Assembly: GCA_024400895.1 (NCBI GenBank)
Contig: JAKSMA010000132.1
Location: 1 to 6,806 of the forward strand
DNA length: 6,806 nt
Reading direction: 5' to 3'
Source of the DNA: Muribaculaceae bacterium
GTDB lineage: Bacteria > Bacteroidota > Bacteroidia > Bacteroidales > Muribaculaceae
Both the position numbers and the translations under genes were made by a program. The notes beneath the pieces were generated by a model that was not told the DNA's origin, did no database searches, and worked only from the letters and a program-made list of their open reading frames with translations. Of the stretch, positions 1 through 5,366 are shown piece by piece; positions within the stretch are counted from its first letter, which is position 1; every line of letters begins with the position of its first letter.

Positions 1-992
1 AGCAAGACCGCATGATTGCTGAATACGACTTGAATAAGGTGATTAATCAGGCTTCTGAAAAAGTTAACGAAATCGGTATGGCACAACGCCTCCCAAGCTG
101 GAACTACGCAGTGTATGAAAACGGATCGATCAAGAAGAATGTGAACTTCACCGATAAGCCTCAAATTCTCGACGCAGCAGTGATGGAGGGCCAAAACGAC
201 TATGTGCCAGTGATCAAGACCTACCGCAACGCAATCGACGGTACCTACAACACCTACGGCGCTCCTCTTTCATCCACCTATCGCATCAGAGCTAATGTGA
301 CTGAAGAGGAAAAGGTGATGAGTGAATACACCTTCCAGGATGCCAACGGCAAGAAGGGACGCTACTATCAAACCGTGCTCAACATTGCAGCCGATGGTAC
401 CGACAACTACGAAATCGTGAAGTACCGCGTATGGCGCGTGGTTGGTGGCAACCGTGCAATGGAAGTGACTCCTGAATATATGGCTCGCCTCGATGAAGAT
501 GCTCACCCAATCGTAATCAACTCTGATGACGAAGGTATGCCTGCCATCGACGAAGACTTCAACGACTTGAAGGAATTCTCAATCAATGGCAAAGTGGATG
601 TGAACCTCCTTCCACGATGGGAAAACACCAACACCATCCGCGTGACCGACACCTTCGGTGCAAGCGATGTGGAAAACGACGGCGAACTCGATGTAACTTA
701 TATCGTACGCATCTATGCAAAGCCTGTTGCTAAAGCTACTGCAAGCAGCACTCGCATGAAGGCTCCAATCCTTGCAAAGGAATATTACATCGCTGAATCA
801 GTAATCGATGTAAACTTCGCAAAGGGCACTCCAACCGGAATCGACGACATCATTCAAGACAGCAAGATTCCTGCAAGTGTAGAATATGTGAACATGTACG
901 GCCAGAAGTCGGTAGTTCCATTCAGTGGAATGAACGTGGTGGTAACCACCTACACCGACGGCACTCACAGCACAGTGAAGCGTACATTCTAA
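1..992 (+). CDS. Secreted/surface protein of unknown function with T9SS-like C-terminal sorting domain (5'-partial)
   Basis: The reading frame is open to the left edge: the codons before the ATG at position 12 read Gln-Asp-Arg in frame. Counted from that ATG, 326 residues are visible. The N-terminus there has no signal peptide, so the true start very probably lies outside the window. The body is polar and Asp/Asn/Thr-rich with alternating beta-type segments, and I recognise no enzymatic motif. The last ~45 residues (about 276-326) start at GIDDI, continue with a YVNMYGQKS stretch, then PFSGMNVVVTTYTDG, and end in a basic KRTF. This is the shape of a type IX secretion type A C-terminal domain in Bacteroidales, which directs export across the outer membrane and is then usually cleaved. 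The protein is therefore inferred to be surface-attached or secreted. Codon use favours AAC, ATC, CGC and GTG, as in nagB, hinting at good expression. The terminator at 1057-1086 ends the unit. Function is unknown. Confidence 0.8.
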   Translation, partial: QDRMIAEYDLNKVINQASEKVNEIGMAQRLPSWNYAVYENGSIKKNVNFTDKPQILDAAVMEGQNDYVPVIKTYRNAIDGTYNTYGAPLSSTYRIRANVTEEEKVMSEYTFQDANGKKGRYYQTVLNIAADGTDNYEIVKYRVWRVVGGNRAMEVTPEYMARLDEDAHPIVINSDDEGMPAIDEDFNDLKEFSINGKVDVNLLPRWENTNTIRVTDTFGASDVENDGELDVTYIVRIYAKPVAKATASSTRMKAPILAKEYYIAESVIDVNFAKGTPTGIDDIIQDSKIPASVEYVNMYGQKSVVPFSGMNVVVTTYTDGTHSTVKRTF

Positions 993-1056
993 CATATCAT
1001 CGCGAATAAAACAATAATATCCGTATATAAATAGCTTGTTAATTTTAAGGTAAATG

Positions 1057-1086
1057 GCTCTGTCGTGATGACAGGGCTTTTTTTTT
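1057..1086 (+). terminator. Intrinsic terminator of the T9SS cargo gene
   Basis: Positions 1057-1064 (GCTCTGTC) pair with 1070-1077 (GACAGGGC) in an 8-bp stem containing one G-U pair. The loop is 5 nt (GTGAT) and nine T residues follow at 1078-1086. This is a textbook rho-independent terminator about 65 nt past the stop codon. On the opposite strand the hairpin is not followed by a T run, so it should act for the left gene and not for recO. Confidence 0.9.
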
Positions 1087-1144
1087 CATTATTTATAATA
1101 TGTGTGGGAGTTCTCTGGAGACCGCTGACATTCGGCGGCATGGG

Positions 1145-1870
1145 CTAAACGAAAAGTTGCTTGAGGATGTCGGGCGAGCGGAGTGCGCCGAGGGTGGAGT
1201 TGTGCAGGCGGTAGTAGGTGAGGATGGTGTCGAGCATCTGGTTGCGCTCTTCGCGGTTGAAGCGGAAAATGTGCAGATTGCTGAAACTCATACGCGAGAG
1301 CAGATAAATCACTTTTGCCTGCTCCGGGCGGAGGTTGTGGCTGCCTCCCGACGGACGGGAATGGAACGTGCCTTCCGTCATGTCGAACCAGTAGCCTTCT
1401 TGATAGCTGCTGATGTCGGGCTCAATACCGAGGAAGCTGCCCAGGTGGTAAAGGAAGCAGGTGTGGAAGTTGGCCACGCCATCGGTCATGGTGTCGAGCA
1501 GACGCACCGAAGTGGCGATGTAGCGAAACAGTGGCTCATTCTGCTCGCGTTCCTGAATGGAGTGGGTGAGGAGTTCGCTCATGAACATGGCCACCGCATT
1601 TTTCACCGGGTCGGCATAGAGTGAATGGAGCGCGTGCACGCGTCGCACATCGTGCAGGGTGCAAAGGTCCTTGCCGGGCATGATACGCGCCTCGAATTGC
1701 AGTAGCCCCAGTGGCATAAACATTGCGGCGCGCATTCGGGCAGCGGCTGTCTTTCCCTGCGCCACGAGAAACGACATGAGTCCGTGGCGATCGGTGTAGA
1801 TGTGGGTGATGTTATGTCGGTCGTTGTACTTGATTGTGTTTAGCACAATTCCGTTGAGCGATTCATACAT
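1145..1870 (-). CDS. recO: DNA repair protein RecO
   Basis: RecO of the RecFOR pathway displaces SSB from single-stranded DNA, anneals complementary strands and, with RecR, loads RecA at gaps; it is cytoplasmic. The 241-residue product has the usual family length. Residues 1-80 look like the RecO N-terminal OB-fold: GIVLNTIKYNDRHNI, then a beta segment HIYTDRHGLMSFLVAQGK. The rest is the helical RecO C-terminal domain, including FLYHLGSFLGIEPDI (139-153), an EGxF-type turn (166-169), and the terminal LTYYRLHNSTLGALRSPDIL (217-236) characteristic of Bacteroidetes RecO. The four-cysteine zinc site of some RecO proteins is absent; only C70 and C138 are present. The start ATG at 1868-1870 gives the expected MYESLNGIVL beginning, with no Shine-Dalgarno motif. 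It diverges from the tRNA-Glu/rpsT unit, a neighbourhood I recall from other Bacteroidales. No convincing terminator is seen between its stop codon and the left gene. Confidence 0.92.
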   Translation of the reverse strand: MYESLNGIVLNTIKYNDRHNITHIYTDRHGLMSFLVAQGKTAAARMRAAMFMPLGLLQFEARIMPGKDLCTLHDVRRVHALHSLYADPVKNAVAMFMSELLTHSIQEREQNEPLFRYIATSVRLLDTMTDGVANFHTCFLYHLGSFLGIEPDISSYQEGYWFDMTEGTFHSRPSGGSHNLRPEQAKVIYLLSRMSFSNLHIFRFNREERNQMLDTILTYYRLHNSTLGALRSPDILKQLFV

Positions 1871-1925
1871 GCGCGTTCTTTAAAATTTTTTGCAGGCGAT
1901 TTTTCCAATCCACCAGAATTCTTTA

Positions 1926-1942
1926 CGAAATTAGTGAAAATG
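1926..1942 (-). promoter_or_regulatory. Possible recO promoter element
   Basis: On the minus strand the sequence reads CATTTTCACTAATTTCG. The last eight bases, TAATTTCG (1926-1933), are one base off the Bacteroidetes -7 consensus TAnnTTTG and lie 55 nt before the recO ATG. The same CATTTTCACTAA context precedes a consensus -7 box upstream of the cotH gene. No TTTG -33 element occurs at the expected 19-21 nt spacing, so the call is tentative. Confidence 0.35.
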
Positions 1943-2005
1943 TGGCACATAATATATGATTTTGGGGTAAAAATGAGGTTTTTTTTCGTTTTGTTGTCAA
2001 AATAT

Positions 2006-2036
2006 TTTGTCAATTCAAAAATCCTTCATAAATTTG
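2006..2036 (+). promoter_or_regulatory. Bacteroidetes-type promoter of the tRNA-Glu/rpsT/tRNA-Glu unit
   Basis: A -33 box TTTG (2006-2009) and a -7 box TAAATTTG (2029-2036) are separated by exactly 19 nt, matching the Bacteroidetes primary sigma consensus TTTG-N19-21-TAnnTTTG. Transcription would begin around 2041-2044, about 22-25 nt before the first tRNA. No second consensus promoter is visible between this site and the end of the second tRNA, so all three genes are inferred to be read from here. Confidence 0.75.
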
Positions 2037-2045
2037 CACTCGCTT

Positions 2046-2061
2046 TAGCACCCAAGTGCTA
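2046..2061 (+). other. Leader hairpin just before the first tRNA-Glu
   Basis: TAGCAC (2046-2051) and GTGCTA (2056-2061) form a perfect 6-bp stem with a CCAA tetraloop. It ends 4 nt before the tRNA acceptor stem and would start only a few bases after the predicted transcription start. It may stabilise the precursor's 5' end or position it for RNase P. There is no T tract, so it is not a terminator. Confidence 0.5.
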
Positions 2062-2062
2062 T

Positions 2063-2141
2063 AATGGCGCATTCGTATATCGGCTAGTACTCAAGATTTT
2101 CATTCTTGCAAGAGGGGTTCGACTCCCCTATGCGCTACTAA
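2063..2141 (+). repeat. 79-bp direct repeat, copy 1 (contains tRNA-Glu)
   Basis: The block from AATGG at 2063 to the A at 2141 is identical base for base to 2491-2569. It covers the whole tRNA plus 3 nt upstream and 4 nt downstream. It results from duplication of the tRNA gene and shows no sign of being a mobile element or attachment site. Confidence 0.9.
2066..2137 (+). tRNA. tRNA-Glu (anticodon UUC), copy 1
   Basis: A full cloverleaf can be drawn. The acceptor stem is GGCGCAT with ATGCGCT (2130-2136), the last pair being G1-U72. Position 8-9 is TC. The D arm is GTA/TAC around TATCGGCTAG. The anticodon stem CAAGA/TCTTG encloses loop TTTTCAT, giving anticodon TTC (glutamate GAA/GAG). A 4-nt variable loop CAAG is followed by T stem AGGGG/CCCCT with loop TTCGACT. 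The discriminator is A (2137). CCA is not encoded, as is usual in Bacteroidetes, so the tails must be added by the CCA enzyme. The layout matches E. coli tRNA-Glu arm for arm, with a D loop one base shorter. It lies 40 nt upstream of rpsT with no terminator between, so co-transcription is likely. An identical copy lies at 2494-2565. Confidence 0.95.
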
Positions 2142-2177
2142 TAATAACAACGTAAATAAATTGATATTTAAATAATT

Positions 2178-2438
2178 ATGGCAAACCATAAATCAGCAAT
2201 CAAGAGAATTCGCCAGACTGAGACTCGTAATCTCCGTAATCGTTACTATGCAAAGACTATGCGTAACGCAGTTCGCAAGTTGCGCAAGGAAACTGACAAG
2301 GTAAAGGCTGCTGAAGATTACAAGAAGGTATCTTCTATGCTCGACAAGCTGGCTCGCAAGAACGTAATCAGCAAGAACAAAGCTTCTAACTTGAAGTCAA
2401 AGCTTGCTCTTTATGTGAATAAATTGGGCGTTGCTTAA
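2178..2438 (+). CDS. rpsT: 30S ribosomal protein S20
   Basis: S20 is a primary 16S rRNA-binding protein that nucleates assembly of the small subunit body. The 86-residue product has the family length and is strongly basic. It opens with the hallmark [22 protein letters not shown], and its helices are rich in Lys/Arg ([11 protein letters not shown] near residues 26-36). It ends with the conserved Lys-rich segment [14 protein letters not shown] (63-76), consistent with the three-helix bundle. The ATG at 2178 is preceded by an A/T-rich leader with no Shine-Dalgarno motif. The gene sits between two identical tRNA-Glu genes, 40 nt after the first and 55 nt before the second. It has no visible promoter of its own, so its mRNA is probably freed from a tRNA-mRNA-tRNA precursor. 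Codon use fits a highly expressed gene. Confidence 0.97.
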   Translation: MANHKSAIKRIRQTETRNLRNRYYAKTMRNAVRKLRKETDKVKAAEDYKKVSSMLDKLARKNVISKNKASNLKSKLALYVNKLGVA

Positions 2439-2459
2439 TAGCAGTCCGAATCAACTTCT

Positions 2460-2484
2460 GCGACTTTAGTTAACGCTGAGTCGC
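2460..2484 (+). other. Hairpin between rpsT and the second tRNA-Glu
   Basis: GCGACT (2460-2465) pairs with AGTCGC (2479-2484). A small inner stem may extend it: T2466 with G2478, A2468 with T2477 and G2469 with C2476. Only three T residues follow, so it is at best a weak terminator. It may instead protect the rpsT mRNA 3' end after the downstream tRNA is processed, or allow partial read-through into that tRNA. Confidence 0.45.
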
Positions 2485-2490
2485 TTTAGA

Positions 2491-2569
2491 AATGGCGCAT
2501 TCGTATATCGGCTAGTACTCAAGATTTTCATTCTTGCAAGAGGGGTTCGACTCCCCTATGCGCTACTAA
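2491..2569 (+). repeat. 79-bp direct repeat, copy 2 (contains tRNA-Glu)
   Basis: This block is identical to 2063-2141. Further upstream both copies also share the 9-mer TCGCTTTAG (2040-2048 and 2481-2489), but the gap between that motif and the tRNA is 13 nt shorter here. The original duplication therefore probably extended beyond the tRNA. Confidence 0.9.
2494..2565 (+). tRNA. tRNA-Glu (anticodon UUC), copy 2
   Basis: This is identical in sequence to the tRNA at 2066-2137: same anticodon TTC in loop TTTTCAT, same G1-U72 acceptor end, same TTCGACT T loop, discriminator A at 2565 and no encoded CCA. It lies 55 nt after the rpsT stop and 2 nt before a strong terminator stem, making it the last gene of the unit. 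A promoter of its own was not found; the preceding 55 nt contain a hairpin but no TAnnTTTG box. Confidence 0.95.
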
Positions 2570-2607
2570 GCGTTGGGTAGAAATATCCAACGCTTTTATG
2601 TGTTTTT
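2568..2607 (+). terminator. Intrinsic terminator of the tRNA-Glu/rpsT/tRNA-Glu unit
   Basis: AAGCGTTGG (2568-2576) pairs perfectly over 9 bp with CCAACGCTT (2587-2595), and the stem can be extended inward by G2577-T2586 and T2578-A2585. It is followed by TTTTATGTGTTTTTA, a T-rich tail. It begins just 2 nt after the second tRNA's discriminator base, so the same hairpin also defines the short 3' trailer that tRNA 3' processing must remove. Confidence 0.85.
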
Positions 2608-2647
2608 ATATTCCAAAGAAAAGCATTTTAGTTTGAGATATTTTTAC

Positions 2648-2655
2648 TATCTTTG
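2648..2655 (+). promoter_or_regulatory. nagB -7 promoter box
   Basis: TATCTTTG matches the Bacteroidetes -7 consensus TAnnTTTG and lies 48 nt before the nagB ATG. A TTTG at 2632-2635 is only 12 nt upstream, closer than the normal 19-21 nt. A TTTT at 2626-2629 is 18 nt away and may serve as a degenerate -33 box. The resulting leader is A-rich with AATAAC repeated around 2663-2679 and has no Shine-Dalgarno motif. Confidence 0.55.
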
Positions 2656-2703
2656 TATGATGATAACAATAACAATAACTAATTACAATAATACTATCAC
2701 ACT

Positions 2704-3507
2704 ATGAGACTTATTATCGAACCTGATTACGACAAAGTATCAGAATGGGCAGCGTGCTATGTTGCCTCTCGCATCAATGAAGCGAAACCTACAGCAGAAA
2801 AGCCTTTCGTGCTTGGATGCCCAACAGGTAGTTCTCCTCTCGGAATGTACAAGAAACTCATTGAGTTGAACAAGGCTGGCAAGGTTTCTTTCCAGAATGT
2901 TGTCACTTTCAACATGGATGAATATGTAGGTCTTCCTGAAGAACACCCAGAAAGCTACCACTCATTTATGTGGAACAATTTCTTCAGCCACATCGACATC
3001 AAGAAGGAAAATGTGAACATTCTCAACGGTAACGCTGAAGACCTTGAATGTGAAGAATACGAAGCTCGTATCGCTGCTGCTGGCGGTATCGACCTTTTCA
3101 TGGGTGGTGTAGGTCCAGACGGACATATCGCATTCAACGAACCTGGTAGCTCGCTCGTTTCGCTCACTCGTCAGAAAACGCTTACTCAAGATACAATCAT
3201 CGCCAACAGCCGCTTCTTCGACAATGACGTGAACAAGGTGCCTAAAACTGCACTTACCGTGGGTGTCGGAACTGTGATGGCTGCCAAGAGCGTGATGATT
3301 ATTGTAAATGGCTACAAGAAGGCTCCAGCTTTGCGCAACGCAGTGGAAGGCGCAGTTTCACAAATGTGCACACTCAGCATGCTTCAAATGCACCGCAAGG
3401 CTATCATCATCTGCGATGAAGACGCTACCATGGAATTGAAGGTGGGAACTTACCGCTACTTCAAGGACATCGAAGGCAAGAACCTCGATCCTGCCACTCT
3501 CCTCTAA
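2704..3507 (+). CDS. nagB: Glucosamine-6-phosphate deaminase
   Basis: NagB converts glucosamine-6-phosphate to fructose-6-phosphate and ammonia, the step that takes amino sugars (from mucin, chitin or recycled peptidoglycan) into glycolysis; it is cytoplasmic. The 267-residue product has the length of the E. coli enzyme and aligns along its whole length. Visible are the phosphate-binding loop CPTGSSP (39-45), [11 protein letters not shown] (68-78) with catalytic Asp72, [14 protein letters not shown] (134-147) with Asp139, His141 and Glu146, and [20 protein letters not shown] (168-187). Residues matching the E. coli allosteric GlcNAc6P site are kept (Arg156, Lys158, Thr159 and Tyr252), so allosteric activation is plausible; E. 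coli Arg156 is Leu154 here. This is the stand-alone form, not the longer version fused to a second domain that also occurs in Bacteroidetes. No other nag genes adjoin it, so it appears monocistronic. It converges on the cotH-like gene. Confidence 0.96.
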   Translation: MRLIIEPDYDKVSEWAACYVASRINEAKPTAEKPFVLGCPTGSSPLGMYKKLIELNKAGKVSFQNVVTFNMDEYVGLPEEHPESYHSFMWNNFFSHIDIKKENVNILNGNAEDLECEEYEARIAAAGGIDLFMGGVGPDGHIAFNEPGSSLVSLTRQKTLTQDTIIANSRFFDNDVNKVPKTALTVGVGTVMAAKSVMIIVNGYKKAPALRNAVEGAVSQMCTLSMLQMHRKAIIICDEDATMELKVGTYRYFKDIEGKNLDPATLL

Positions 3508-3552
3508 AAAAGAAGTCGCCGACGCGCTATCCGCCGCATCAGCAAATAAATA

Positions 3553-3599
3553 ATACAAGCGAGGGCACCTCAAATACCAGGTGCCCTCGCTTCGTGTAT
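3553..3599. terminator. Strong inverted repeat between convergent genes, probable bidirectional terminator
   Basis: AAGCGAGGGCACCT (3557-3570) and AGGTGCCCTCGCTT (3579-3592) form a perfect 14-bp stem with an 8-nt loop CAAATACC. ATAC/GTAT (3553-3556, 3596-3599) can extend it past a 3-nt bulge. It lies 49 nt after the nagB stop and 58 nt before the end of the convergent cotH-like gene, so it can serve both. Neither side has a long T run; the minus strand continues with the moderately T-rich GTATTATTTATTTGC. Its stability and position support terminator or mRNA-end-stabiliser use. Confidence 0.65.
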
Positions 3600-3650
3600 T
3601 TGCGAACAAAAGAGGTGTCTTGTTGTATTTCCTTTTGTGAATAGGTGGGG

Positions 3651-5204
3651 CTATGGGAGGGCGTTGATGGTGGCGGTCTTTACTTTGAAGAAGTTGTTGT
3701 TGCCCTCGTCGAGGACGCGGTATTCCTTGTGGTTGCCCCAGGATGCGGGTTCGTCGTAGATGGTCATGTCTTCGCCCGTGTCGTTGGCAATGTAGTCCTT
3801 AATCTTGTTCTGCCATGCCTGAATGCGCTCTTTGCTGGCCTTGAAGTTAAACAGGCCGTCATCGGCTGCGAGTTCTTTCAGGTAGCCCACATATTTTGCC
3901 TTAAAATCGGGGAAAGCGAGCAGGCGTTGAATCAATGGGTGTTCCTTCTTGCCCCAGTTGAGAGGGTTTTGACGGCCTGCGTCGCTTTGCGCGCCACAGT
4001 TGAGCGAGGTGCCGAGCGTATTGTCGTAGTCGTAGGGGATGAAGAAGAACTTGTAGTTGTAGAGGTCGGTAGAGTTGAAATAGATGTAGTAATTGTTGCC
4101 GTTGTTCCAGTAGTCGTCCCACATGCCCACTGCCACATTCACGGCATAGGTTTTCAGCAGAAGATCGACGTCGCACACCTCGTTAATCCATTTATATAGG
4201 CTTTCGTCGGATTTTCCGTTGAGTTTGAGCATGAAGTCGACGAGTTGTGCCCTTGCCGCTTCAAACTGGTCTTCGTTGTTCTCAAGGCAATAAGTGTGAT
4301 CCTTGTCGTCGTCGAAATAGATGTCGGCATTGATGGTGTTCAAGCCTGCTACACCGCCTTCGCCTTTCCAGAGGAAGCCTTTGTTGTTTTCGAACAAGTC
4401 TTTGCGGCGTTTCAGGAAAGCCTTGTCTACGGGCTCAATCATCTCATACACGCCATAGTAAACTTCCTTTGCGTCGCCTTCCACGTGGAGATAGAGGCGG
4501 CAATAATTGTCGTCGCAGCCTGTCCACACGCCGAAGCGGCGGAACAAGTCGTAGCAATACATTTCGCGGATATAGGTCGGGTCGTCTTTCAGCCACTTCA
4601 GGTTCATTTTCTTCACGCCGAGTATGGTATGCTCTTTGTCGTCAATGAATTTGTCAAACTTCAGGCCGAAATGCACATGTTGCCAATTGGTGTTTTTAGG
4701 GTTGTGCATCTTTCCCGGATTGCCTGCTTCCGGACGGCGTCGAGAGGTGTTGCCACGAAGGCGGAGGCCAATGGAGTCGATTTCGGTGCGGTCGCCGTTT
4801 GAGCGGTAGGTGCATCGTGCCACGATGTATTCTTTTGTGTTTTTGTCGGCATCGAATGCTTGCAGCAATCGGTTCCATTCGTTGAGTGAAACTTCTATGT
4901 GTATTTCAGGGAAAGTGCTGTAGTCCCACACATAGTCTTGTCCGGTTTTTTCTTCTCGCCCGATGAGAATGAGGTTGATGAGCTCAGTCACGTCACTCAC
5001 GTTGAGTTCGCCGTCGGCATTGAGGTCGGCGCATTGTGCGTCGAAATATTCAGGATTATCACCGAGAATGTGGCTGATGAGGGTGGTAATGTCGCTCACA
5101 TCGACGAGGTCGTCGGTGTTGACGTCGCCACGGTAATAAGTGCGTGCATTCGCAGAAGTGGCGAGGCACAATAAGAATGCGAAGATGGATAAGTATCGTT
5201 TCAT
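3651..5204 (-). CDS. Exported CotH-kinase-family protein with N-terminal dockerin-type repeats
   Basis: This 517-residue protein starts with a type I signal peptide (MKRYLSIFAFLLCLATSANA, likely cut after residue 20). A pair of dockerin/F-hand calcium loops follows. The first has Asp27, Asn29, Asp31, Asp35 and Asp38; the second has Asp60, Asn62, Asp64, Asn68 and Asp71, and each is followed by a short Leu/Ile-rich helix. From about residue 100 to 470 it resembles the CotH family of atypical, secreted protein kinases: GLRLRGNTSRRR (146-157), a Lys-rich LGVKKMNLKW (195-204), YYGVYEMIEPVDKAFLKRR (249-267), WDDYWNNGNNYYIY (362-375) and IPYDYDNTLG (389-398). By comparison with B. subtilis CotH, the Asp residues in the last two motifs are the likely catalytic and metal-binding acidic residues. 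No T9SS sorting domain or membrane anchor is seen at the C-terminus. The substrate is unknown; binding to a carbohydrate or protein scaffold through the dockerin-like pair is inference. It has its own promoter and diverges from the rRNA methyltransferase. Confidence 0.88.
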   Translation of the reverse strand: MKRYLSIFAFLLCLATSANARTYYRGDVNTDDLVDVSDITTLISHILGDNPEYFDAQCADLNADGELNVSDVTELINLILIGREEKTGQDYVWDYSTFPEIHIEVSLNEWNRLLQAFDADKNTKEYIVARCTYRSNGDRTEIDSIGLRLRGNTSRRRPEAGNPGKMHNPKNTNWQHVHFGLKFDKFIDDKEHTILGVKKMNLKWLKDDPTYIREMYCYDLFRRFGVWTGCDDNYCRLYLHVEGDAKEVYYGVYEMIEPVDKAFLKRRKDLFENNKGFLWKGEGGVAGLNTINADIYFDDDKDHTYCLENNEDQFEAARAQLVDFMLKLNGKSDESLYKWINEVCDVDLLLKTYAVNVAVGMWDDYWNNGNNYYIYFNSTDLYNYKFFFIPYDYDNTLGTSLNCGAQSDAGRQNPLNWGKKEHPLIQRLLAFPDFKAKYVGYLKELAADDGLFNFKASKERIQAWQNKIKDYIANDTGEDMTIYDEPASWGNHKEYRVLDEGNNNFFKVKTATINALP

Positions 5205-5235
5205 ATAATAATGTATATACTTGAATTAATTGGCG

Positions 5236-5266
5236 CAAAGTTAGTGAAAATGCTCTGTATTTCAAA
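5236..5266 (-). promoter_or_regulatory. Bacteroidetes-type promoter of the cotH-like gene
   Basis: Read on the minus strand, TTTG (5263-5266) is followed after exactly 19 nt by TAACTTTG (5236-5243), a full match to the Bacteroidetes promoter consensus. The -7 box ends 31 nt before the ATG, giving a short A/T-rich leader without a Shine-Dalgarno motif. The bases between the boxes include CATTTTCAC directly before TAACTTTG, the same context seen upstream of recO. Confidence 0.75.
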
Positions 5267-5341
5267 GTGTATGTTTTCCGGTAATTGGAATTGAGGTGGT
5301 TTTATTTGGGTGATGATGAGGGGCGGTTGGCGGAAAATGCG

Positions 5342-5349
5342 TATTTTTG
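5342..5349 (+). promoter_or_regulatory. rsmF-like gene -7 promoter box
   Basis: TATTTTTG matches TAnnTTTG and ends 17 nt before the ATG at 5367, predicting a leader of only about 10-12 nt. The nearest upstream TTTG (5305-5308) is 33 nt away, too far for a normal -33 box, so this promoter would be weak or depend on another element. It is divergent from the cotH promoter, about 75 nt away. Confidence 0.45.
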
Positions 5350-5366
5350 CATAAATAAAAGAGATA

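Noticed and set aside
12..14. ATG at position 12 as the true start of the first gene
   Set aside because: The frame is open upstream to the window edge and the sequence after this ATG is not a signal peptide, which a T9SS cargo protein needs.
8..20. LLC in the CotH signal peptide as a lipobox (residue numbers 11-13)
   Set aside because: The residue before the Cys is Leu, not Gly/Ala/Ser, and a better signal peptidase I site (ANA) follows at residues 18-20; the positions given are protein residues.
1100..1624. A 174-codon plus-strand frame opposite recO
   Set aside because: It lies almost wholly antisense to recO, whose protein is clearly conserved; the Ala/Val/Glu-rich product is the usual shadow of a coding strand.
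1971..1990. T-rich run upstream of the first tRNA as a terminator
   Set aside because: No stem precedes it on either strand; it is part of the A/T-rich promoter region.
1934..2155. A 73-codon plus-strand reading frame upstream of rpsT
   Set aside because: It runs straight through the first tRNA-Glu and its promoter, has an unusual low-complexity Phe/Val-rich product and no family resemblance; it is a chance frame in A/T-rich DNA.
2063..2569. The 79-bp direct repeats as att sites flanking an integrated element
   Set aside because: The interval contains only rpsT, an essential housekeeping gene, and no integrase or cargo; tandem tRNA duplication explains the repeats.
2663..2679. Short AATAAC tandem repeat in the nagB leader as a CRISPR or regulatory repeat
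   Set aside because: Only about three 6-nt units in an A-rich leader, common as low-complexity sequence before Bacteroidetes start codons.
3645..4802. Two long plus-strand frames (about 184 and 185 codons) opposite the cotH-like gene
   Set aside because: Val/Ala-rich shadow translations of the Asp/Asn/Tyr-rich CotH protein, with no independent promoter or motif.
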